Shown: positions 10,065 to 18,490 of the stretch, piece after piece
Position numbering within the stretch: the stretch's first letter is position 1
How the letters are laid out: each line of letters begins with the position of its first letter
NCBI GenBank assembly: GCA_016795385.1
Contig: JAEUHI010000011.1
Location: 62,001-126,000 of the forward strand
Length of the DNA: 64,000 nt
DNA from: Verrucomicrobiales bacterium
Lineage (GTDB): Bacteria; Verrucomicrobiota; Verrucomicrobiia; Verrucomicrobiales; DEV007
Direction of reading: 5' to 3'
Notes under the pieces: generated by a model
Seen by the model: only the letters and a program-made list of their open reading frames with translations
The model's database searches: none
Told to the model about the DNA's origin: nothing
Translations under genes and position numbers: made by a program

Positions 10065-10640
10065 ATGCAGGCGCTTTACAACATGCTCTACGAGCCGGGT
10101 CTCCCCTTGAAACTGATGGGGATTCTCGTCGGTCTCTGGCTGGTGGCCTCGCACGTCTTCGCCCTGCTCAAGCCCGGCTTGGTGCAGCCCTGGCTGCAGG
10201 CCTTCCCGAGAAATGAAAAGATCGGGATCGCCCTCGTCATCATCGGCTTCGCCTGGGCCTACGTGATCTGGTCGTGCATGGATCTGGGCGAGTTTTTCAA
10301 GATCGAACGTCCCGTCCAGATGGTCATCATCGGCGTCTGCGTGGGCGTGATCGTCTATGTGAAAGAGTTCATCGCGGTGCGTTCGCTCGGCTTTCTCATG
10401 ATCCTCGCTGCCGCCCCGATGCTGGAGTCGGCCTTTCTCAAGGAGCCCCAGTCGCGCCTCCTCCTCGTCGTCTTCGCTTATGTGATCGCGGTCAAAGGCA
10501 TGTTCTGGGTCGGCATGCCCTACCTGATGCGCGACCAGATCACCTGGGTCCTCGCAAAGGAGAACCGCTACAAGATCGGCGCCATCGCCGGCGCCGCCTA
10601 CGGGCTGGTGATGGCGGTTTGTGCGGTGCTTTGGTGGTGA
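10065..10640 (+). CDS. Multipass hypothetical membrane protein
   Basis: A 191-residue protein with about six predicted membrane helices, for example LMGILVGLWLVASHVFALL, GIALVIIGFAWAYVIW, MVIIGVCVGVIVYV, SLGFLMILAAAPML, LLLVVFAYVIAVKG and a last one ending AVCAVLWW. It starts 13 bases after the miaB stop and is probably cotranscribed with it. I recognise no family; the spacing of charged loops suggests an integral membrane protein without a catalytic domain. Confidence 0.78.
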   Translation: MQALYNMLYEPGLPLKLMGILVGLWLVASHVFALLKPGLVQPWLQAFPRNEKIGIALVIIGFAWAYVIWSCMDLGEFFKIERPVQMVIIGVCVGVIVYVKEFIAVRSLGFLMILAAAPMLESAFLKEPQSRLLLVVFAYVIAVKGMFWVGMPYLMRDQITWVLAKENRYKIGAIAGAAYGLVMAVCAVLWW

Positions 10641-10656
10641 GGCGCACGGGAATCCC

Positions 10657-10722
10657 GTAGTGGTGACGTCCACGTCGCCACCCGCCCAGCCTCCGACATG
10701 GCGAGCTGGAGCTCACCACTAC
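10657..10722 (+). repeat. RAYT-associated 66-bp hairpin repeat, upstream complete copy
   Basis: Begins GTAGTGGTGA and ends TCACCACTAC, a perfect 10-bp terminal inverted repeat. Inside, the left arm (TCCA, TCGCCA blocks) and the right arm pair again, interrupted by two 2-by-2 mismatched loops, giving 24-nt arms around an 18-nt GC-rich apex. Nearly identical copies follow downstream of the transposase gene. Confidence 0.88.
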
Positions 10723-10745
10723 ATTCTCTCACGGCACTTATTTCC

Positions 10746-10798
10746 GTAGTGGTGACTTCCACTTCGCCGCCGTAGCCTCCCAGCTGGCAAGCTGTCCC
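10746..10798 (+). repeat. Degenerate hairpin repeat copy
   Basis: Starts GTAGTGGTGACTTCCACTTC like the complete copies, keeps a recognisable right-arm part (CTGGCAAGCTGTCC) and has lost the terminal TCACCACTAC. It lies 24 bases before the transposase ATG and is probably a decayed member of the family. Confidence 0.7.
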
Positions 10799-10822
10799 CA
10801 TTGCGAAACGCTTCTCCCATCG

Positions 10823-11470
10823 ATGAGCCCGCCGATACCGTTCGTTCCTTTTCGCAGGTTCGCGCCCGTTCGTTTCTATCAGAGCAATCGCATTCCCCAC
10901 TGGCGTCAGGATGAGTGCACGTATTTCGTCACATTTCGTCTCGGCGACGCCTTGCCTGAAGCGATCTGCAAAAAAATCGAGGGTGAGCGGAACCAGTGGC
11001 TCGCGGATCGTGGCGGAGCTTTTGAGAGACTGAGCGAACCTCAAATCCAGGAATACGAGCGTCGCTTTGGGGGACTCCTCGACGAATCCCTTGACCGGGG
11101 TTCAGGAAGCTGCGCTCTCAAAATCCCCGAACTTCGCGCCGTTATCCAAGAGGCTATCGCTTATCTGGATAAATCGAAGGCAAGGATGGGTGATTTTGTC
11201 ATCATGCCCAACCACGTTCACGCACTGATGACTCCTCTTGAGGGATTCAAGTTGGAGGAGACTTTGCAATCGCTGAAAGGTTTTACGGCGAGGGCGATCA
11301 ATCGAATATCTGGCAAAGCGGGCTCCCTTTGGCAGCGGGATTCCTACGATCGGATTGTCAGAGATGGTGCGGAACTGGCTCATTTCCAAGACTATATCGC
11401 CAACAATCCAGTCACAGCTCGATTGGACGAGCACGCCTTCACCCATGTAAGGGCAGTCTACGAATGGTGA
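10823..11470 (+). CDS. REP-associated tyrosine transposase (RAYT, Y1_Tnp family)
   Basis: A 215-residue single-strand DNA transposase of the IS200/IS605-like HUH superfamily, the type that mobilises or processes REP palindromes. It has the start typical of the family (RIPHWRQDECTYFVTFRLGD), the HUH motif in MPNHVHAL near residue 127, KGFTARAINR and the segment SLWQRDSYDRIVRD near residue 171, whose Tyr is the likely nucleophile. The length fits an intact RAYT. It sits between copies of one 66-bp hairpin repeat on both sides, the classic RAYT/REP arrangement; the last codons run into a truncated repeat. Lower GC in its central part than in the neighbours would fit acquisition by transfer. Confidence 0.92.
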   Translation: MSPPIPFVPFRRFAPVRFYQSNRIPHWRQDECTYFVTFRLGDALPEAICKKIEGERNQWLADRGGAFERLSEPQIQEYERRFGGLLDESLDRGSGSCALKIPELRAVIQEAIAYLDKSKARMGDFVIMPNHVHALMTPLEGFKLEETLQSLKGFTARAINRISGKAGSLWQRDSYDRIVRDGAELAHFQDYIANNPVTARLDEHAFTHVRAVYEW

Positions 11471-11476
11471 ACCGGG

Positions 11477-11500
11477 TGGCGAGCTGGAGCTCACCACTAC
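11477..11500 (+). repeat. Half hairpin repeat directly after the RAYT gene
   Basis: Contains only the right arm of the 66-bp repeat (TGGCGAGCTGGAGC then TCACCACTAC), starting 6 bases after the RAYT stop. The left arm is missing, so the gene end marks the junction. Confidence 0.85.
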
Positions 11501-11686
11501 TTGCCCCCCGCAGATCCACGATTCCCCGTAGTGGTGACGTCCACGTCGCCACCCGCCCAGCCTCCGGCATGGCGAGCTGGAGCTCACCACTACTTGCCCC
11601 CCGCAGATCCACGATTCCCCGTAGTGGTGACGTCCACGTCGCCACCCGCCCAACCTCCGAAGTGGCGAGCTGGAGCTCACCACTAC
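11501..11686 (+). repeat. Two tandem 93-bp units, each with a 66-bp hairpin
   Basis: Each unit consists of an identical 27-bp linker (TTGCCCCCCGCAGATCCACG and seven more bases) and a 66-bp hairpin at 11528-11593 and 11621-11686. The hairpins differ only in the apical loop. A short remnant of a left arm (CGTCCACGTCGCCACC) is at about 11710-11725. The rest of the stretch from 11687 to the uxaC start at 11793 holds no other recognisable element. Confidence 0.9.
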
Positions 11687-11792
11687 TTGCCTTCCAGCAC
11701 ATCCAAGCTCCGTCCACGTCGCCACCTCGGCGCATCCCCCACCCCGCTTTTCCCTTTGCTCTCGCGCCATCCTTCGCGACAATGGGCGGGTC

Positions 11793-13217
11793 ATGTCCAC
11801 CCCCTTCATTCACGACGATTTCATGCTGCAATCGACGGCGGCACGCGAGCTTTACCATCATTTCGCGAAGGACGAGCCCATCCTCGATTTCCACAACCAC
11901 CTTCCGCCTGATCAGATCGCGGCGGACCGGGTTTTCGAAAACCTTTACGACATCTGGCTCGCCGGCGACCACTACAAATGGCGCGGGATGCGGGCCAACG
12001 GCATTCCCGAGGAGCGCATCACCGGATCCGCCTCCCCGCGCGACAAATTCAACGCCTGGGCCGAGACCGTGCCCCACTGTCTCCGCAACGCGCTTTACCA
12101 CTGGACCCACCTCGAGCTGGCGCGCTACTTCGACTTCCACGACCTCTTCTCCGCCAAGACCGCCGATGCCGTCTGGGAAAAGGGACTCGAGACCCTCGCG
12201 AAACCCTCGCATTCGTGCCGCGGTCTCCTCGTGCAAAGCCAGGTGCGCGCCCTCTGCACGACTGATGATCCGACCGACTCGCTCGAGCATCACCAGGCCA
12301 TCGCCGCCGACCCGGATTTCGACGTGCGCGTTTACCCGACCTTCCGTCCCGACCGCGCCCTCTGGGTGCATGAGGCGGAAACCTTCAACGCCTACGCGGA
12401 CCGGCTCGCCGAAGTCAGCGGGATCGATTGCGGATCCCTCGCCGGTTTCCAGGACGCGCTCCGCTCGCGGCACGATTTCTTCCACGCGATCGGCGGACGA
12501 CTTTCCGACCATGGTCTGCACCACGTCTTCGACGCCGATTGCACGAAGGAGCAGGCCACCGCGATCTTCGACAAGGTGCGCCGCGGTCAATCCGCCGACG
12601 CGGCCGAGGCCGAGGCTTTCGGGGCCTATCTGATGCTTTTCTTCGGCGAGCTGAACGCCTCGCGCGGCTGGACGATGCAGCTCCACATCGGGGCCGAACG
12701 GAACAACAGCCAGCGCCTTTTCGAAAAACTCGGCCGCGACATCGGCTGCGACTCGATGGCGGATGTGAACCACGCCTTCGCGGTGCGGCGCTACCTGAAC
12801 ACCCTCGACCAGCGTGGACATCTCCCGAAGGTGATGCTCTACAACCTGAACCCGAAGGACAACTACGCCCTCGCCACGATGCTCGGGAATTTCCTCGAGG
12901 CGAAGCCCGGTGATCCGCCCTGCCGTCTCCAGCTTGGCACGGCCTGGTGGTTCATGGACACGAAGGAAGGGATGGAGTGGCAGATCAACACCTTCTCGAA
13001 CACGAGCCTGCTCTCGCGCTTCAACGGCATGTTGACCGACTCGCGCAGTTTCCTCTCCTTCACGCGTCACGAGTATTTCCGCCGCATCCTCTGCAACCTG
13101 ATCGGCACCGACATCGAGAACGGCGAGATCCCCCGCGACATGGAACTCGTCGGCGACATGGTGCGCCGCATCTGTTTCCGGAATCCGGTCGAGTTCTTCG
13201 GATTGGAAATGCCGTGA
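11793..13217 (+). CDS. uxaC: Glucuronate isomerase
   Basis: Converts D-glucuronate to D-fructuronate (and galacturonate to tagaturonate) in hexuronate breakdown. The 474-residue length is standard. The N-terminus carries the metal-binding DFHNHLPPDQIAADR near residue 33, followed by the family stretches LAGDHYKWRGMRANGI, WTHLELARYF and, later, LHIGAERNNSQR and SLLSRFNGMLTDSRSF. The ATG at 11793 gives the usual short N-terminal extension. It overlaps the next gene by four bases (GTGA). No other hexuronate genes (uxaB, uxuA, kdgK) are in the window. Confidence 0.95.
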   Translation: MSTPFIHDDFMLQSTAARELYHHFAKDEPILDFHNHLPPDQIAADRVFENLYDIWLAGDHYKWRGMRANGIPEERITGSASPRDKFNAWAETVPHCLRNALYHWTHLELARYFDFHDLFSAKTADAVWEKGLETLAKPSHSCRGLLVQSQVRALCTTDDPTDSLEHHQAIAADPDFDVRVYPTFRPDRALWVHEAETFNAYADRLAEVSGIDCGSLAGFQDALRSRHDFFHAIGGRLSDHGLHHVFDADCTKEQATAIFDKVRRGQSADAAEAEAFGAYLMLFFGELNASRGWTMQLHIGAERNNSQRLFEKLGRDIGCDSMADVNHAFAVRRYLNTLDQRGHLPKVMLYNLNPKDNYALATMLGNFLEAKPGDPPCRLQLGTAWWFMDTKEGMEWQINTFSNTSLLSRFNGMLTDSRSFLSFTRHEYFRRILCNLIGTDIENGEIPRDMELVGDMVRRICFRNPVEFFGLEMP

Positions 13218-14407
13218 GCGGGCTGCAACAGGCGAAATGCGACACCGTCATCCTCGGAGGTGGCGTTGCGGCCTTGTGGACGGCGAATGTGCTGAAAGCA
13301 GCCGGGCAATCCGTCGTCGTTCTCACCAACGCCCCCCTCGGCTCCGGCCAGACGCTCGCGGCCCAGGGCGTGATCCATGGCGGGGTGAAATACGCCGTCG
13401 CCGGCAAACTCACGGACTCCTCGGAGGCCCTCGCCGCGATGCCCGGACGCTGGCTCGCGGCGATGCGCGGAGAAGGCCCCGTCGATCTGCGTGGCGCGGA
13501 TCTGCTCAGCGATCACCAGATCCTCTGGAGCCTGCCGAATGTCGTCAGCCAAGTCGTGGGGTTCTTCGGGAGCAAGGCCCTGCGGGGACGCTCCGCCGCG
13601 ATCGCCCGAGCGGATTACCCCGTCGTCTTTGACACGCCCGCCTACAAGGGCCGCCTCTTCCGCATCGACGAGCCCGTCGTCGATCCCGTCTCGGTCGTCC
13701 GGGAGCTCGCCCGCGGTGTCGCCGACGAAACCCATCTCGTCGAATGGGGAACGAACGCGGAGTTGCTCGTTGAAAACGGCGAGGTCACCGCGATCGACCT
13801 GACCCTGACAAACGGACAAAAATGTCTTCTCCGGGCGCGCGATTTTGCATTCGCCGCCGGCGCCGGGAACGGTTCCCTGCTTTCCCGGGTGGGAATCGCG
13901 GAACCACGCCAGCAACTGCGGCCGCTCCACCAGCTCGTGATCCGCAAACGGGACCTGCCGCCGTTCTATTCCGTCTGCGTCGGCAACGGCCCGAAACCTC
14001 CCATCGTCGTGACGACCCATCTCGATTCCGAGGGACGCACCATCTGGTATCTCGGCGGCGACCTCGCCGAACAAGCCGGAGTCGATCGCGATGAGACCGC
14101 CCAGATCGAGGCAGGCCGCGCCTTTTTCGCCAAATGGCTTCCCTGGATCGATCTCGCGGGGGCCGAGTGGTTCACCTGCCGCGTCGACCGCGCCGAGCCG
14201 CTCACCGGCACGGGTGACCGTCCGCCCGGTGCCTACTGCCAGCGCCGCGGAAACGTCCTCGTCACGTGGCCGACGAAACTCGCCCTCGCTCCCGCGCTGG
14301 CGGAGGAAGTCCTGCGGGAAACCTCCGGCACCCTAACCGACGCCCAACACTTCTTCCTCGACCTTCCCCGCCCCGGCCTGGGCAAAGCTCCCTGGGACCT
14401 GCCTTGA
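13214..14407 (+). CDS. FAD-dependent oxidoreductase (DAO/glycerol-3-phosphate dehydrogenase-like)
   Basis: A 397-residue flavoprotein. The N-terminal dinucleotide-binding motif is VILGGGVAALWTANVLKAAG near residue 11, followed by a loop (GSGQTLAAQGVIHGGVKYAV) resembling the FAD-binding region of glycerol-3-phosphate dehydrogenase/D-amino-acid oxidase proteins. A later FAFAAGAGNGSLL is the second flavin-binding segment. The start is a GTG that overlaps the uxaC stop, so the two genes are translationally coupled and could share a role in sugar-acid oxidation. The substrate is unknown. Confidence 0.78.
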   Translation: MSGLQQAKCDTVILGGGVAALWTANVLKAAGQSVVVLTNAPLGSGQTLAAQGVIHGGVKYAVAGKLTDSSEALAAMPGRWLAAMRGEGPVDLRGADLLSDHQILWSLPNVVSQVVGFFGSKALRGRSAAIARADYPVVFDTPAYKGRLFRIDEPVVDPVSVVRELARGVADETHLVEWGTNAELLVENGEVTAIDLTLTNGQKCLLRARDFAFAAGAGNGSLLSRVGIAEPRQQLRPLHQLVIRKRDLPPFYSVCVGNGPKPPIVVTTHLDSEGRTIWYLGGDLAEQAGVDRDETAQIEAGRAFFAKWLPWIDLAGAEWFTCRVDRAEPLTGTGDRPPGAYCQRRGNVLVTWPTKLALAPALAEEVLRETSGTLTDAQHFFLDLPRPGLGKAPWDLP

Positions 14408-14410
14408 GTC

Positions 14411-15208
14411 ATGATCACCCGCCCCCTCGCCTCCACCGGACTTTTCGTCTCCGCTCTCGGCCTCGGCACGGTGAAATTCGGCCGCAACCAGAGCGTGAAG
14501 TATCCCACGAGCTTCGATCTGCCGACCGACGGGGCGATCCTTTCGTTGCTCGATCTCGCGCGCGAAGAAGGCATCAACCTCATCGACACCGCGCCGGCTT
14601 ACGGCACGAGCGAGGAACGGATCGGGCAACTGCTGGAATCGCGGCGGGATGAATGGGTGATCGTCTCAAAGGCGGGCGAGGAATTCCACGGCGATCACTC
14701 CACCTACGACTTCTCCCGCGAATCCATCAGCGCGAGCATCGACCGGACCCTGTCACGTCTTCGGACTGACAGGGTCGAGTGTCTCTTGCTCCATTCCGAT
14801 GGCAACGATCTCGACGTGCTCGATCATTCGGGCGCGCTGGAGGCTCTCGCCGCCGCCAAGGAGGCCGGCAAGATCCGCGCCGCCGGGATCTCGACGAAGA
14901 CGGTCGCAGGGGGGCTGCGCGCCGTCGAACTCGGGCTCGACGCGGTGATGGTCACCTACAATCCCTGGTATCGCGACGAAGAGGCGGTGCTCGATGCCGC
15001 GGCGGAGGCGGGCACCTCGGTCTTTTTGAAAAAGGCGCTCGGCAGCGGCTGGTTCGGCGGCGGAGCGGCTCCGGAGAATCCCGTGGAGACCGCCCTGCGC
15101 TTCGCCTTCGCCCATCCCGCGACGACCGCGGCGATCGTCGGCACGATCAATCCCGCTCATCTCCGCGACAATTGCCGGGCCATGCGCGAGGCCGTTGGCG
15201 AAAATTGA
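14411..15208 (+). CDS. Aldo/keto reductase
   Basis: A 265-residue NAD(P)H-dependent oxidoreductase of the aldo/keto reductase superfamily. It has the GLGTVKFGRN opening, INLIDTAPAYGTSEERIG with the catalytic Asp and Tyr (about residues 54-62), the Lys in VIVSKAGEE, the LLLHSDGNDLDVL strand where the catalytic His sits, and an IVGTINPAHLRDN cofactor-binding end. It starts 3 bases after the FAD oxidoreductase stop, so the uxaC, oxidoreductase and reductase genes look like one operon. The substrate is unknown. Confidence 0.88.
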   Translation: MITRPLASTGLFVSALGLGTVKFGRNQSVKYPTSFDLPTDGAILSLLDLAREEGINLIDTAPAYGTSEERIGQLLESRRDEWVIVSKAGEEFHGDHSTYDFSRESISASIDRTLSRLRTDRVECLLLHSDGNDLDVLDHSGALEALAAAKEAGKIRAAGISTKTVAGGLRAVELGLDAVMVTYNPWYRDEEAVLDAAAEAGTSVFLKKALGSGWFGGGAAPENPVETALRFAFAHPATTAAIVGTINPAHLRDNCRAMREAVGEN

Positions 15209-15262
15209 GGAAAAATCGGTTTGGTGCCGTCCCCGGGATGAGGCAACTTGGGCACTCTTTCC

Positions 15263-16117
15263 ATGTCCGATCCGATCTTTTTCGACAGCCACATGCACAC
15301 GCCCCTCTGCAAGCACGCGGAGGGGCATCCCGTCCTCTACATGGAGCATGGCGTGGCCGAAGGTCTCGCGGGCATCATCATGACCTGCCACAGCCCGATG
15401 CCCCATGGCTTCTCCGCGCGGGTGCGGATGGCACCGGAGCAGTTCAACGAATACGTCGCCCTCGTCACCGAGGCGGCCGACGCGGCGCCGGAGGGTTTTG
15501 AGGTTTTGTTAGGACTCGAAAGCGATTTCTTTCCGGGGATGGAACCCTGGCTGCGCGAACTCCACGGCCGCGCCCCTTTCCACTACATCCTCGGTTCGGT
15601 GCACTGGCACATCGCGGAATACATGGATGCCTTCTGGCGTGGCGATCCCTTCGCCTTCCAGAAGCAGTACTTCGAGCATCTCGCCGAATCGGCGGAGTGC
15701 GGTCTCTTCGACTGTCTCGCCCACCCCGACCTCGTGAAAAACGCGAGCCCGGTCGATTGGGATTACGCGCGGATCCGTCCCCACATCGAAAAGGCGCTCG
15801 ACCGCATCGCCGCGACCGGGGTGGCGATGGAAATCAACACCTCCGGTCTCAACAAATCCTTTCCCGAGATGAATCCGGGGCACGACATGCTCGCCCTCAT
15901 GGCCGAGCGCCGGATCCCGGTAGTGATCGGATCGGACTCCCACACCCCGACACGGGTCGGCGATGGATTTGTCGAAGCGCTAGACGCGCTGAAGGCGGCG
16001 GGTCATGAGACCGTCAGCCTCTTCCGCGAGCGCCAGCGTCGCGAGCTGCCCATCGCCGCGGTGCGGGCGAGTTTGGAAAAAGAATCATCGCTGACCTCGG
16101 CCTTCGGGCGCGGGTGA
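15263..16117 (+). CDS. PHP-family histidinol-phosphatase-like phosphoesterase
   Basis: A 284-residue member of the PHP (polymerase and histidinol phosphatase) superfamily, closest in motif layout to HisJ/HisK histidinol-phosphatases. Metal ligands are visible in FFDSHMHTPLCKHAEG near residue 6, LGSVHWHI, FDCLAHPDLVK, and IGSDSHTPTRVGDGF. I choose the ATG at 15263 because the product then begins two residues before the first PHP motif; a TTG 15 bases upstream is possible. If it is a histidinol phosphatase it serves histidine synthesis, but no other his gene is present. Other PHP phosphoesterase activities remain possible. Confidence 0.82.
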   Translation: MSDPIFFDSHMHTPLCKHAEGHPVLYMEHGVAEGLAGIIMTCHSPMPHGFSARVRMAPEQFNEYVALVTEAADAAPEGFEVLLGLESDFFPGMEPWLRELHGRAPFHYILGSVHWHIAEYMDAFWRGDPFAFQKQYFEHLAESAECGLFDCLAHPDLVKNASPVDWDYARIRPHIEKALDRIAATGVAMEINTSGLNKSFPEMNPGHDMLALMAERRIPVVIGSDSHTPTRVGDGFVEALDALKAAGHETVSLFRERQRRELPIAAVRASLEKESSLTSAFGRG

Positions 16118-16130
16118 GCGGGTGCAAGAA

Positions 16131-17087
16131 TCAGCGCCCTTTCTCGATATCGCCGATCTCGCGGGCGAGATTCGTCATGCGGTGCACCTCGCGGCGATAA
16201 CCTTCCTCGTCGTTCTGCAGGTAGAATTCGTCGCGCCGGATGCGGCATTCCTCCAATTCGATGCGCAGCTTTTCGATTTGGGAGGAGGCGGGCGCGACGG
16301 CAGGGGACACGGGAGCCAGCGCGGGCTGGACGCCGACAGGTTCGAGCCCGCCCTGGGGAGCGTTTTCCTCGACCACGGCGGGAGCAGGGGCGACAGCGCG
16401 CGAAGCGAATTCGACGGACTCCACCGCACTCTCCGCCGGAGCCCGGCGCGATTCAGCGATCGTTCCGACCGGCTCTTCTTCGCTGAACCATTCACCCATC
16501 TCCGCATAAAGGCGGTTCACGGGGGGCTCGAAGACCGGTGCCGCGACATAGACGAGCCGCATCACGGACAGAGAAAAGACCAGAGCGACCGCCACCCCCA
16601 GCCCACGCCGGAGCTTCGAGTTCGCGAGGAGCCGGCCAGCGAAGTCGGAGAGGCGCGGCTCGTCCCGGTCATCGCCCTCGTCATCGCGATCGAGGTCCAC
16701 ATCACCCAGGACCAGTTCAAAAATCGATTCACACTCGCAGAGCACGAGATTCTCCGCGTAGAGCCAGTTGTAGAAATTCAGCAAGCCATTGGCGGTGAAA
16801 GCGCCGGGAGCCTTTTCGTAAACCCGTTTGGCCGAGGCCTCGAAGGTTGTCTTGCCATCAAAGCTCATCAGCATGGCGTGCTGCCACGGCTTCAGTGAGT
16901 ATCGCTGACCGGACTTCACCTTCTCGGCGATCACGGCCTCTCCCGCCTGAAAAAAGCGCAACTCTTCCCGAAGCCGGAAGCGGAGGGGAAAGATTTCCCC
17001 CAGATTGCCTGGAAGACGATTACTCAAGCTTTGTTTGATTGTTAATTTTACAAAAATTATAGAACACTTTAATAGTTCGTCCAGCAA
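16131..17087 (-). CDS. Winged-helix/TM/coiled-coil protein of the subtilase-GAF cassette
   Basis: Unassigned protein of up to 318 residues. Residues about 45-120 (from FQAGEAVIAE through SLKPWQHAMLMSFDGKT to NLVLCE) look like a PqqD-like winged-helix module as in HlyD/M50-type secretion proteins. A transmembrane helix follows at about 175-193 (GVAVALVFSLSVMRLVYVA), then a Pro/Ala/Glu-rich linker and a C-terminal charged coiled coil starting SSQIEKLRIELEECRIRR. The frame opens with a TTG at 17087; an alternative TTG at 17027 would avoid the very AT-rich 17031-17080 stretch, so the true start is uncertain. It is the last gene of a minus-strand cassette and lies 33 bases after the subtilase stop. 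Confidence 0.68.
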   Translation of the reverse strand: MLDELLKCSIIFVKLTIKQSLSNRLPGNLGEIFPLRFRLREELRFFQAGEAVIAEKVKSGQRYSLKPWQHAMLMSFDGKTTFEASAKRVYEKAPGAFTANGLLNFYNWLYAENLVLCECESIFELVLGDVDLDRDDEGDDRDEPRLSDFAGRLLANSKLRRGLGVAVALVFSLSVMRLVYVAAPVFEPPVNRLYAEMGEWFSEEEPVGTIAESRRAPAESAVESVEFASRAVAPAPAVVEENAPQGGLEPVGVQPALAPVSPAVAPASSQIEKLRIELEECRIRRDEFYLQNDEEGYRREVHRMTNLAREIGDIEKGR

Positions 17088-17120
17088 TTTTCTGAGGCCT
17101 CGGAAAAAATCCGGGAATTC

Positions 17121-17903
17121 TCAGTTGTCCCCCGGAAACGCGGTGGCCAATTCGGCCAGGAGCGGCTTCACCGCAGCGGGATTCAGAGACGGCAGCCCGG
17201 AGAGGAGGCGGGCGATCCGTCCGGAGACGAGGGGCGCGGCGTAGCTGCTGCCAGTCTCGGTTTTCGTCGCACCGTGCAGCCACGGCACCTCGACCCGTTC
17301 CCCGCGGGCCAGGAAGGAAACGAGTCGATGTGGGCTGTGAAACAGCTCATCGCTTCCACAATCGATCCCCCGGACGCTGATGACGCTCGGAAAATAAGCC
17401 GGCCATTCGCGGATCCCCGCATCGAGATTGCTGCAAGCCGCGACGATCTGCACCCCTTCGAGGTAGGCCCGATCGACCCATTCCTTGTAGTCCATCACAT
17501 ACCGTGGCAGTCCTCGGCAGCCGAAGCTGCAATTGATGACCCGGTAACCGCGGCTGATCGCCTGGTTGACGCACTCGGCAATGACGAAGCTGCGGGCGTG
17601 ATTGCTGCTGTCGAGCGCCCGGAAACTGCCGATGCTCACGTCGGGGGCCGCACCCCGCAGCAGGGAGGCGACGGCCGTGCCGTGGCCGTAAACGTCGCCG
17701 CCGACACCTTCTTCGATGCGGAGATTCACCCCATCGCAGGAAACGGTCACGTCATCGGAGAGTGTGAGTCCGTCGAGAGCCGGGTGCGCCACGTCGATGC
17801 CCGAGTCGATGATCGCCACCTTCACCCCGGCTCCGGTGCATTCCCCGAGGATACGACGCGCGAGATCGAGGTCCGGCCAGGAGATCTGCGATTCATCCCC
17901 CAT
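17121..17903 (-). CDS. Cytoplasmic subtilisin-like serine protease (S8)
   Basis: A compact 260-residue S8 peptidase. The catalytic triad is complete: Asp in VAIIDSGIDVAHPAL (near residue 35), His in YGHGTAVASLL (near 75) and Ser in GSSYAAPLVSG (near 215). There is no signal peptide, propeptide or extra domain, so it probably acts inside the cell on a specific partner rather than as an exported degradative enzyme. The ATG at 17903 is used; a GTG one codon earlier is possible. It overlaps the end of the GAF gene, so the two are translationally coupled. The substrate is unknown; the 73-residue protein and the winged-helix protein of the same cassette are the obvious candidates. Confidence 0.85.
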   Translation of the reverse strand: MGDESQISWPDLDLARRILGECTGAGVKVAIIDSGIDVAHPALDGLTLSDDVTVSCDGVNLRIEEGVGGDVYGHGTAVASLLRGAAPDVSIGSFRALDSSNHARSFVIAECVNQAISRGYRVINCSFGCRGLPRYVMDYKEWVDRAYLEGVQIVAACSNLDAGIREWPAYFPSVISVRGIDCGSDELFHSPHRLVSFLARGERVEVPWLHGATKTETGSSYAAPLVSGRIARLLSGLPSLNPAAVKPLLAELATAFPGDN

Positions 17904-18489
17904 CACCGAGACCGAGGAGGGAGGTTAAAAGCGTGCCATTGATGAGACGCTCCACGAGATTGGCGGCGCGGGCGAGCGTTTCGACATCGGCTGAGCGAAA
18001 GCCTTCGCGGGATTGTGGTGCCTCGGCGAGCTGCACGCAGGAGATCACCCCCCGGAGTCCGAAGGCGAAATAAAAGGGTACCGCAATCATCGCCGTGGTG
18101 TGTTTGGCGATTTTCCGGTCGAGCGTGTCATCGTGGCCTGCGCTCGCCTCGATATGGTTTTCGCAATAGGGCTGCTGCTGGGCGAAAACCATCGAGATGA
18201 TCCCTTGCCCGACCGGTTGCCGGAACCCGACGAGGCGATCCGCCTCTTCTCCGGAGTTGTAGCAGGCCACGAGCTCGCGGGACTGGTGATCGATCAGCCA
18301 CACCGTGCCCTCGCACCCACCGGCCTGGGTGAAGGCGTCTTTCAGGAGCCCCAACGCTCCCGCATCGATCAGGGAGATCAGTTGGGCCGGGGAACTCGAA
18401 TCAATCCATGTCTCCAACTGACGCTCCACCTCGGGCGCGGAATCGCCGAGCCCGGAGAGGCGGAGGAGCTGGGTATGAACCACGGACAT
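17893..18489 (-). CDS. GAF-domain protein
   Basis: A 198-residue cytoplasmic protein with one GAF-like sensory domain: GTVWLIDHQSRELVACYN at about residues 61-78, the VGQGIISMVFAQQQPYCEN helix-loop, and a late MIAVPFYFAFGLRGVISCVQ strand pair. GAF domains bind small ligands such as cyclic nucleotides, heme or tetrapyrroles, but no ligand-specific residues can be assigned. The start follows the stop of the 73-residue protein by one base, and its end overlaps the subtilase start by about 11 bases. This tight coupling suggests it senses a signal for, or regulates, the subtilase. Confidence 0.8.
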   Translation of the reverse strand: MSVVHTQLLRLSGLGDSAPEVERQLETWIDSSSPAQLISLIDAGALGLLKDAFTQAGGCEGTVWLIDHQSRELVACYNSGEEADRLVGFRQPVGQGIISMVFAQQQPYCENHIEASAGHDDTLDRKIAKHTTAMIAVPFYFAFGLRGVISCVQLAEAPQSREGFRSADVETLARAANLVERLINGTLLTSLLGLGDGG

Positions 18490-18490
18490 C

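Noticed and set aside
11501..11686. CRISPR-like array
   Set aside because: The repeats are hairpins with identical linkers, only two tandem units exist, and no cas gene is near; they belong to the RAYT repeat family.
16122..16898. Plus-strand frame opposite the winged-helix gene
   Set aside because: No recognisable motif, and it runs antisense to a protein with domain-like features.
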